Source: Christensenellaceae bacterium
Lineage (GTDB): Bacteria; Bacillota; Clostridia; Christensenellales; Christensenellaceae
DNA length: 64,000 bases
NCBI GenBank assembly: GCA_022846035.1
Contig: AP025580.1
Location: 1,860,001-1,924,000 of the forward strand
Reading direction: 5' to 3'
This document shows positions 57,088 through 64,000 of the stretch, one piece after another. How positions within the stretch are numbered: the stretch's first letter is position 1; each line of letters starts with the position of its first letter. The position numbers were made by a program, and so were the translations under genes. The notes beneath the pieces were generated by a model, which made no database searches, was not told the DNA's origin, and saw nothing but the letters and a program-made list of their open reading frames with translations.

Positions 57088-58543
57088 TGCGCCCCTGGAG
57101 CTTGAAAGGGAAAGAGACAGCGTTCTGCAGCGAACCTGCCGGCTCATTTTTGCGCTTTGTATTTCTCTGAACCGGAATGGAGAGCAGCTCTCTTGTACGC
57201 TCTCCAAGTTGTTTTTCAATGGCTGTCAGCCGTTCTTCCGGCAAATTGAGGGACGGATGACGGGTGAACTTGAAGTCCACCATTCGCCGCAGCTGCGCTT
57301 TCTGCTTTGCACCCATTACCTCTTTGCACACATCCTCATAGGAAATGCGGTAGGGATTGGAACGGGTCTTTGCATACGCACTCAGGTTCTTGAAATCATC
57401 CGGCATTGCATAGTTGAACAGCGACAAGCCGTTATCGAAGATGGGTGCAGGGGCGATAATTTCACCCGTGTGATTGTTCCGCAGCAAGCCGAAGTTGCCG
57501 AAGTGTCTGTCCTCGTTGTAAATCAGGGCATCGAAAACCAGCATACTGCAAAGCTGCTCGTAGAACTCGTCGCCCAAGGTCTTGTAGTAATCCAGGCAGG
57601 CTTTCAGCGTCGTCTTGCGGAGAATACGCCCGATAGGGACGAAAGAGGTATCAATATCCGTGAACAGCCGGCACTTGGAAGCAAGAATGCCTTTCCAGTT
57701 TTCCAAGTCGTACTGTACGCAGCCGATGCCCATCTTGTCTGCGATCTGACAGGCATAATACTCGCTGTACGGCTCGTTTCCGGTGTTCGCAGCACCCTCC
57801 GTGCCGCCCTTATACAGATAGATGCCGTCGCCCTCCACAAAGCGCCAAGCCTTCCGCAGCATACCGTTGGTAGTCAGCTCCGGTGAGGTGGAGAATGCCT
57901 CCCGACTGCCGCCAACGCCGGTATAAGCCACCAGTGACAGCGCTTCGGAGAAGCGGTTTTCGTAAAGGTTGTAATCGGCATACTTGCCGTCAAAGTCGGC
58001 GGGGACGACCCAATAGCTGTCGTTGAGGGACAGCCCCATACAGACATCAATGATGCCCTTCGTGTTGTTTACGCTCAGCCCCAGCGTCTTTAAGATTTCA
58101 TCTACAAACTGCCGGTTCTTCGGAATCACCCGTCGTTCCAGCCACTTCACAACGCCCTCGTTTGTCAGCTCCAAGTCGAGGGGAAACAGCTTTTGCTTTG
58201 CCGTTTCGGTGTGAAGAATTGTCGCCTGCAAGCCCTCCAAGCCTCTTTCCTCCAGCGTGAAGGTCAGCAGTGTTTCATCATAAAGGCGCAGGCTATATAC
58301 TTTTTCCATTGTGCTGCTCCTTTCCTCAAGCATTACGGACACATCCTTGTCAAGTGCCTCTGCGATCTTGAGCATCAGGTCAAGGGAGAGGTTTTGCGTT
58401 CCTTTTTCAATGCGGCAGATGTTGGAACGCTGGGTTCCGATGCACTTTGCAAGCTGCTCCTGCGACAATCCTTTTTCCAGTCTTGCCTGCGTCAGCTTCT
58501 GCACAATGCTTTGCCTTGCCGCCAACAGTTCCTTTTCGGTCAT
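57059..58543 (-). CDS. HTH-HipA-like kinase fusion, altered C-terminus
   Basis: 494 residues from ATG 58543 (GGGAGGG upstream). Residues 1-70 are an XRE helix-turn-helix (LTQARLEKGLSQEQLAKCIGTQRSNICRIEKGT). From residue ~78 (MEKVYSLRLYDE, with its own internal GGAG site) it is a HipA-type Ser/Thr kinase: CMLVFD-like helix, LIYNEDRHFGNFGLL catalytic loop and APIFDNGLSLF metal site. HipBA pairs are normally two genes, so this is a fusion or a gene with internal start. The last ~20 residues run into the foreign cassette and are probably not native. Confidence 0.8.
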   Translation of the reverse strand: MTEKELLAARQSIVQKLTQARLEKGLSQEQLAKCIGTQRSNICRIEKGTQNLSLDLMLKIAEALDKDVSVMLEERSSTMEKVYSLRLYDETLLTFTLEERGLEGLQATILHTETAKQKLFPLDLELTNEGVVKWLERRVIPKNRQFVDEILKTLGLSVNNTKGIIDVCMGLSLNDSYWVVPADFDGKYADYNLYENRFSEALSLVAYTGVGGSREAFSTSPELTTNGMLRKAWRFVEGDGIYLYKGGTEGAANTGNEPYSEYYACQIADKMGIGCVQYDLENWKGILASKCRLFTDIDTSFVPIGRILRKTTLKACLDYYKTLGDEFYEQLCSMLVFDALIYNEDRHFGNFGLLRNNHTGEIIAPAPIFDNGLSLFNYAMPDDFKNLSAYAKTRSNPYRISYEDVCKEVMGAKQKAQLRRMVDFKFTRHPSLNLPEERLTAIEKQLGERTRELLSIPVQRNTKRKNEPAGSLQNAVSFPFKLQGRNGAGASDCR

Positions 58544-58565
58544 ACAAAACCCTCCCTTCCTATCC

Positions 58566-58600
58566 ATTATAATGTTATCATATATGATAACGATTGTCAA
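58566..58600 (-). promoter_or_regulatory. Promoter and 18-bp palindromic operator of the HTH-HipA gene
   Basis: GTTATCATATATGATAAC (58574-58591) is a perfect palindrome. On the minus strand TTGACA (58595-58600) precedes it. With 17-bp spacing TAACAT is the -10, and a TATAAT (58566-58571) lies slightly further downstream. It is a probable autoregulatory operator for the HTH domain. Confidence 0.75.
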
Positions 58601-58609
58601 GGGGTTCGG

Positions 58610-61600
58610 CTATCTTTCCAAGTCCCTCGGCTTCCTTCCGGGCGGTTCTTCACCCTCGTCGGGTTCACCGCCGACGATTTCATTCTCACGCTTATCCACA
58701 TTGAGCAGGGCGTTGAGTTCGTTAAGCCGGTCGGTCTTGGCTTTCAATTCTTCCTCCTGCGGGAACGGTCTTTCCACATCGACCTTCGCAGTTTCAAACT
58801 GCTTTTTGATGTTGTCAAGCTCCATTTCGTTCATCTCCAAACGCTTTGGAAGCCCCTCCAGCGCATTATCCAAGCGGGTGATATTACCGAAGGTGTCCGT
58901 GCCGAGGGTTACGGGATAGCCAAGCTCACCCTTGAGCCGCACCTTGTATTCTCTTGCTTCAAAGTACAGCTCCATCGTAAAGCCACGGTACTCACCGAGG
59001 GGGATGGGGTCGGGATTTGTCATTGCCTTACACTCCTCCAAAATGGCGTTGCCGGCATCCGCTTTCTCTGAATAGAAAGCACCCTTGACCGTCATACCCA
59101 CAAAGGTTTCATCAGACGGCTTCGGGTGCTCTGCCACTCTTTCAATATCGGATTTTAAGCCCGCAATTACATCCGCCCGCCGTGCGATCTCCTGCGGATA
59201 GAACTTGATGATCTTATCCTCCAAAGCATATTTTTCGGAGAGGAAGCTGGACTTTAAGAGCCGGAGCTTCTGAACCTGAATATCCAAGTCCATCTTCTCC
59301 TTGATGTGGGGATTGCCGGTCGCAAGCATCTTGATTTCAGCATAGGACAGTGCGGTTTCGTCAATATCCTCGCAGGAACGCACCGGCGATTTGCTGGTCA
59401 TTATCTGCGAAGCAAACTTCTGCTTGCCCTCCACGAGCTGATACAAATAGGCATCAAAGGTTTCTTCCGTTACGAAACGGTAGATGTGAACCTCTGTATT
59501 TTCGTTGCCTTGCCGGATACTTCTGCCGAGCCGCTGCTCCAAGTCAGAGGGTCGCCACGGGCAATCGAGATCGGAGGATGCGGCAAGTTTGTTCTGCACA
59601 TTCGTACCGGCTCCCATCTTCTGCGTACTGCCCATCAGGATGCGGACATCCCCTCGGCGTACCTTCTTGAACAGCTCCAGCTTCTTTGCTTCGGTATCTG
59701 CTTCGTGGATAAACTTTATCTCATCGGCGGGAACGCCACGGGCAATCAGCTTCTGCCGGATGTCATCATAAACATTGAAAGAGCCGTCGTTTTTCGGCGT
59801 AGAAAGGTCGCAGAAGAATAGCTGGGTCAGCCGCTTTTCACTGCCACGCTCCCAAGTTTCAAACATAGCGTCCACGCAGGCGTTGAGCTTGCTGTCCTCA
59901 AAATCAGGGAGCAACGGATTGATAAGCCGCTGATCAAGAGCCAGCTTTCTGCCGTCGTTGGTGATCTTGAGCATATTATCTTCCTTGGCGTCAACCATAC
60001 CGTTTCGTACCCTTTCGGCTCTCTCGGCAAGCTCGGCTACCATCTGCTTTTGGATTTCAGAGGGCTTCACCGAGATATTGTGAAAGACTGCTTTCGGCAC
60101 TGGCAAGTCGAGCATATCCGCTGTTTTGATGTCTGCGATTTCCTTAAACATCGCCATCAGCTCCGGTAAATTGTAGAAACGGGCAAAGCGTGTTTTGGCT
60201 CGGTATCCCGTTCCTTCGGGTGTAAGTTCTACTGCCGTAATGGTTTCTCCGAAGGTTGATGCCCAGGCATCGAAGTGCTGCAAGTTGTTCTGAACAAGGG
60301 TGTTGTACTGCAAGTATCGCTGAATGGTGTAAAGCTCCACCATAGAATTGGAGATTGGCGTTCCGGTTGCAAACACCGTACCACGACCGCCCGTAATCTC
60401 GTCAAGGTAGCGGCACTTCATAAAAAGGTCGCTGGATTTCTGTGCTTCGGTCTGTGCGATACCTCCGACATTCCTCATTTTGGTATAGAGGAAAAGGTTC
60501 TTGTAGTAGTGGCTCTCATCAATGAAAAGCCTGTCCACACCAAGTTCCTCAAAGGTCACAACATCGTCCTTTTTGGACTGGTCGTTGAGCTTATCGAGCT
60601 TCTGCTTGACAGATTTCTTTGTGCGCTCCAGTTGTTTTACGGAGAAGTTATCTCCACGGTTCTTTTTCAGTTCCGAAATGCCCTCCGTAACTTCATCAAG
60701 CTGCTGCTCAAGGATCGCCCGCTGCCGTTCAATGGACATTGGTATTTTCTCGAACTGCGAATGCCCGATAATGATGGCATCGTAATCACCGGTGGCAATT
60801 CTGCCGCAGAACTTTTTGCGGTTCTTGGTTTCAAAGTCTTTCTTCGTTGCCACCAAAATGTTGGCAGAGGGATAGAGCTGCAAGAACTCCGATGCCCACT
60901 GCTCGGTGAGGTGATTGGGTACGACAAACAGGGATTTACTGCACAATCCGAGCCGTTTGGACTCCATCGCCGCCGAAACCATCTCGAAGGTTTTACCTGC
61001 GCCCACGGCGTGTGCGAGCAGCGTGTTCCCGCCGTAAAGGATGTGTGCCACCGCATTTCTTTGGTGTTCCCGAAGCTCGATTTCCGGGTTCATACCGCTG
61101 AAAACGATGTGGCTTCCATCGTACTCACGAGGACGCAGGCTGTTGAATTTCTCGTTGTAAAGGATGCAAAGCTGTTCTCTGCGTTCGGGGTCAGACCATA
61201 CCCAATCCTGAAAGCCCTGCTTGATAAGCTCCTGCTTTGCCTGTGCGATTGCCGTTTCCTTCTTGTTCAGAATGGCTTTCTTTTTGCCGTCTGCGTCCTC
61301 TACATAGTCGAAGATGCGGACATCCTTCAGATTCAGGGTTTCCTCGATGATCTTGTAGGCGTTGATGCGCCCCGTACCGTAGGTGCTGTATGCCTTCACA
61401 TTGCTGCGGTCATAGGACTTGCCCTCAATATTCCACTCACCGGTATAGGCAGAGAAATGAACCTTGATGTTCCACTGTGCGTACCTCGGTGTACCCAAGA
61501 ACTCAAACATAAACTGTTCGACAATTTCGGTCGGCAACCAAGTAGCACCGAGCCGAACGGCGATCTCGCTGGCGGTCAGGTCTTTGGGCTGCACCCGTTC

Positions 61601-64000
61601 CAGTGCTTCCACATTGACGGTGTAATCTTCGGGGTAAAGCTCCGCCGACTTTCGGGCGAGTGCCAACTTTTCACGCACATTGCCGGAGAGGTATTCATCT
61701 GCCATCAGGTACTTTGCCTGTGCGGAATTGCCGTACCCGTGCATCGGATTCAGAAAGATAACACCCTTCAGGTCTGCAAAGATTTCTTCCTCGGTCTTAC
61801 CGGTCAGTTCGCACATATAATCCATATCCACACGGGCTTTTTCGCCCACAGAAACGGCAAGTGCTTCGCTGGAGGTATCTACGGAAGTGACCGGTGTGTG
61901 TGGCTTGATGGTTCGCTTGTAGAATATATCCGCCTTGCGTTCAAGTTGCCCTTCATCGCCCAAGACCTCAAGAGCCGAGAGCAGAGAAAAGGAGCTGTCC
62001 TGCGAAAATGCGGAGATGTTGGCACGGCTGTTGATGAGTCCGTACTGCTTGGAAAAGGCATCATAAAGAGCGTTTAATCGCTCCTGCTCCGCTTTAATTT
62101 CCAAGTCGGGGTAATCTTCCGTCTGCAATTCAATCAGCTTTCTGACCGAATCACGGATGCGGATCATACCCTTTATGCGGTTCTCTGCGGTAGCGGATAC
62201 CTCCACCGGAGCCATACGGCTGTTTTCTCGGAAGTAGATTTTATCGTCCAGCACCGTATAGGAGAAGTTACGGACGGTGGGATCTGCGGGAATGGAATTA
62301 TCCTCCTCTGCAAGCTCATCCTCCACCTCATATGCAGTCAGCTCACCGTGAATATTGGAAACGGCTTCGCTGAGTTGCTCGGCAAGGTCTGCTCCCTCGT
62401 AAGGGACGCAAGTGGCTTCGATACCGAAACGCCCCGACACCATTCTCATCTCTCCGAGTATCATTTCGGGATGCTCAACAAAGTAGCTGTTCATCAGGAT
62501 ACCGTTTTCATCCGTGCCAAGCTGTACCCAATCCGGCTCTATATCCACAATGCGGTCACGCTTTTGCAGAATAAGAATGTCCGAAACGACCTCCGTTCCG
62601 GCGTTACCCTTAAAGGTGTTGTTCGGCAAACGGATAGCACCAAGCAGGTCAGCTCGCTGAGCAATATACTTTCGGACAGCGGAGTTTTCCTTATCCATCG
62701 TTCCCTTGCTGGTGATGAGCGCCATTACGCCGCCCGGACGGAGCTTGTCCAAGGATTTGGCGAAGAAGTAGTCGTGAATGAGGAACTTGTGCTTGTCGTA
62801 ACGCTTGTCAGGAACCTTGAAATCCCCGAAGGGTACATTCCCCACAACGGCATCAAAGAAGCTGTCGGGGAGGTTGGTTCCCTCAAAGCCCTGTGCGGCG
62901 ATAGAGGACTTTTGATATAACTGCTGTGCGATACCGGCAGAAATTGTGTCCAGTTCTACACCGTAGATCTTGCTTTCCTTCATTTCTTCGGGAAGCATAC
63001 CGATAAAATGCCCGATGCCGCAGGACGGTTCCAAGATGTTGCCCTCACGGAAGCCAAGCTGTTTCATCACCTTATACACGGCATTGATAACCGTTGGCGG
63101 CGTGTAGAAAGCGGTCAGAGTGCTTTCTCTTGCGGAAGCGTATTCCTCCGGTGTCAGGATGTTTTTCAGCATCCCGAACTCTGTCTGCCAAGAAACGGCT
63201 CTCTCATCAAAGGCTTCGGGAATACCGCCCCAGCCAACATACTTGGAAAGAATGATCTGCTCGTCCGGTGTGGCGAAGCGGTTTTCTTCCTGACACCTTT
63301 TCAGAACGGTGATCGCCGCATAGTTGCGGTGGAAGCGTTCTTTCTTGTTGACCTCCTCGACCTCGTGAGAAGCAAGGTCAAAGGTATGCCGGTCTGCCAT
63401 TGGGATTTCGGGATGAATATCAAAGGTCTGCACCCGGCTTTTCTTCGGCTGCTCCCAAACAGGGGTAAGGGGTGCTTCCACCCGTGCCAGTTCTTCCTCG
63501 GAGAGATAAACAAGGTCGTCAAAGGACAGTGCTTGCAGTCCTTTTTCGGTCAGTTCTTCAAGGGATGCATACTGTTCACTGCGGACGACTTTTCCATCCA
63601 CAAGGGTTTCGATGCGAAAATCCACAAGATTGACCCTTGCCTGTATTTCGTGCTTGTCATCCTCGGTGGTGGTATAGGCGATCTCAACATTGGAAGGGTC
63701 GGAATAATCCGCACCATCCTCACGCTGATACTCCTCACGGCAAAAATCGTCAATGAGATGCTTCGCCTTGTCCAGAGGATTTTCCGGCAGATACGGGCTG
63801 TCGATGATCTCAAAGCCCTTGGGCGGTGGGTCAAGCTGGGTGATAAAACTGTGCGGAATGGTGTTGCCGTCCTTGTCCTTATACAGAACAATACTCATCG
63901 GCACACCGTAGTAGTTTTCCTCCTTGATGTCCTTCTCAAACTGATAAGGACTGGTGTACTCGATGCTTTCACCGACCTTGCCGTCCGTGCCGAGATAGTC
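58610..64000 (-). CDS. Methylase/SNF2 helicase, right ICE (5' end beyond window)
   Basis: 1796 codons are visible. The frame is open through the right edge. From that side it shows the end of the MutS-like middle region, the N6-methylase motifs (LEPSCGIGHFIGMLP, DAVVGNVPFGD), then the helicase: AHAVGAGKTFEMVSAAMESKR Walker A, DRLFIDESHYYKN, GTPISNSMVELYTIQRYL and QRLGRSIRQGNE. It aligns with the left gene throughout and has no intron at the Walker A Thr codon. A charged C-terminal coil ends GRKPRDLER. All catalytic motifs visible are intact. Confidence 0.93.
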   Translation of the reverse strand, partial: DYLGTDGKVGESIEYTSPYQFEKDIKEENYYGVPMSIVLYKDKDGNTIPHSFITQLDPPPKGFEIIDSPYLPENPLDKAKHLIDDFCREEYQREDGADYSDPSNVEIAYTTTEDDKHEIQARVNLVDFRIETLVDGKVVRSEQYASLEELTEKGLQALSFDDLVYLSEEELARVEAPLTPVWEQPKKSRVQTFDIHPEIPMADRHTFDLASHEVEEVNKKERFHRNYAAITVLKRCQEENRFATPDEQIILSKYVGWGGIPEAFDERAVSWQTEFGMLKNILTPEEYASARESTLTAFYTPPTVINAVYKVMKQLGFREGNILEPSCGIGHFIGMLPEEMKESKIYGVELDTISAGIAQQLYQKSSIAAQGFEGTNLPDSFFDAVVGNVPFGDFKVPDKRYDKHKFLIHDYFFAKSLDKLRPGGVMALITSKGTMDKENSAVRKYIAQRADLLGAIRLPNNTFKGNAGTEVVSDILILQKRDRIVDIEPDWVQLGTDENGILMNSYFVEHPEMILGEMRMVSGRFGIEATCVPYEGADLAEQLSEAVSNIHGELTAYEVEDELAEEDNSIPADPTVRNFSYTVLDDKIYFRENSRMAPVEVSATAENRIKGMIRIRDSVRKLIELQTEDYPDLEIKAEQERLNALYDAFSKQYGLINSRANISAFSQDSSFSLLSALEVLGDEGQLERKADIFYKRTIKPHTPVTSVDTSSEALAVSVGEKARVDMDYMCELTGKTEEEIFADLKGVIFLNPMHGYGNSAQAKYLMADEYLSGNVREKLALARKSAELYPEDYTVNVEALERVQPKDLTASEIAVRLGATWLPTEIVEQFMFEFLGTPRYAQWNIKVHFSAYTGEWNIEGKSYDRSNVKAYSTYGTGRINAYKIIEETLNLKDVRIFDYVEDADGKKKAILNKKETAIAQAKQELIKQGFQDWVWSDPERREQLCILYNEKFNSLRPREYDGSHIVFSGMNPEIELREHQRNAVAHILYGGNTLLAHAVGAGKTFEMVSAAMESKRLGLCSKSLFVVPNHLTEQWASEFLQLYPSANILVATKKDFETKNRKKFCGRIATGDYDAIIIGHSQFEKIPMSIERQRAILEQQLDEVTEGISELKKNRGDNFSVKQLERTKKSVKQKLDKLNDQSKKDDVVTFEELGVDRLFIDESHYYKNLFLYTKMRNVGGIAQTEAQKSSDLFMKCRYLDEITGGRGTVFATGTPISNSMVELYTIQRYLQYNTLVQNNLQHFDAWASTFGETITAVELTPEGTGYRAKTRFARFYNLPELMAMFKEIADIKTADMLDLPVPKAVFHNISVKPSEIQKQMVAELAERAERVRNGMVDAKEDNMLKITNDGRKLALDQRLINPLLPDFEDSKLNACVDAMFETWERGSEKRLTQLFFCDLSTPKNDGSFNVYDDIRQKLIARGVPADEIKFIHEADTEAKKLELFKKVRRGDVRILMGSTQKMGAGTNVQNKLAASSDLDCPWRPSDLEQRLGRSIRQGNENTEVHIYRFVTEETFDAYLYQLVEGKQKFASQIMTSKSPVRSCEDIDETALSYAEIKMLATGNPHIKEKMDLDIQVQKLRLLKSSFLSEKYALEDKIIKFYPQEIARRADVIAGLKSDIERVAEHPKPSDETFVGMTVKGAFYSEKADAGNAILEECKAMTNPDPIPLGEYRGFTMELYFEAREYKVRLKGELGYPVTLGTDTFGNITRLDNALEGLPKRLEMNEMELDNIKKQFETAKVDVERPFPQEEELKAKTDRLNELNALLNVDKRENEIVGGEPDEGEEPPGRKPRDLER

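Noticed and set aside
60275-62077. 600-codon plus-strand open frame
   Set aside because: Antisense to the intact methylase/helicase gene. The sense strand has clear catalytic motifs and the antisense has none.

Overview
The window looks like accessory DNA of a gut Clostridia-type Bacillota (Lachnospiraceae/Oscillospiraceae-like). This rests on Tn916/Tn1549-type conjugation genes, AGGAGG-type ribosome sites, a class B sortase, a CnaB-repeat surface adhesin and Clostridial ICE-specific families (PcfB/DUF3801, Maff2, PrgI, YodL, DUF3846, DUF3848). No rRNA, tRNA or CRISPR was seen, and almost no chromosomal housekeeping sequence. The only candidate is a 3' piece of metG.

The best reading is two related Tn1549-like integrative conjugative elements (ICEs) in the same, minus-strand orientation. 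The left ICE occupies about 1-25 kb and continues past the left edge. From its 5' side it runs: five-repeat zinc-ribbon protein, small conserved protein, structured leader with mini-ORFs, parA, parB, lipoprotein, giant CnaB adhesin with a tiny membrane partner, three ICE proteins of unknown role, a giant methylase/helicase split by a group II intron, two small cargo cassettes, DUF3848 and a toprim/DUF3991 protein. Its transfer genes must lie beyond the left edge.

The junction at about 25-30 kb holds an IS110-family element, a MerR regulator, a metG 3' remnant, direct repeats that could be integrase arm sites, and a second zinc-ribbon protein.

The right ICE occupies about 28.5 to beyond 64 kb. 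Its integration and regulation end (30.2-36.8 kb) has a tyrosine integrase, two tandem excisionases, a sigma-like factor behind tandem terminators, and a Y-family DNA polymerase operon facing an ImmR/ImmA-type repressor and protease across a six-box operator. A small cargo island follows (36.8-38.9 kb), flanked by a second, diverged copy of the immA 3' end. Next are a lipoprotein and a gene-poor stretch with inverted repeats. From 40.7 kb rightward lies the transfer module: CHAP hydrolase, Cys-rich protein, sortase B, VirB4, PrgI, VirB6-like protein, Maff2, VirD4, ArdC-like protein, PcfB, MOBP relaxase, MobC and a candidate oriT. Then come YodL/DUF3846, toprim/DUF3991, a chimeric lipase-DUF3848 gene in a decayed toxin/immunity-like cassette, an HTH-HipA fusion and a second, intron-free methylase/helicase cut by the right edge.

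In the proposed scheme, relaxase, MobC and PcfB act at oriT, VirD4/VirB4/VirB6/PrgI/CHAP form the channel, and the sortase anchors adhesins to the wall. ParAB would stabilise the excised circle, and ImmR/ImmA would gate a DNA-damage-type switch controlling PolY and probably excision. All functions come from reading the sequence and recalling protein families. No searches were run.
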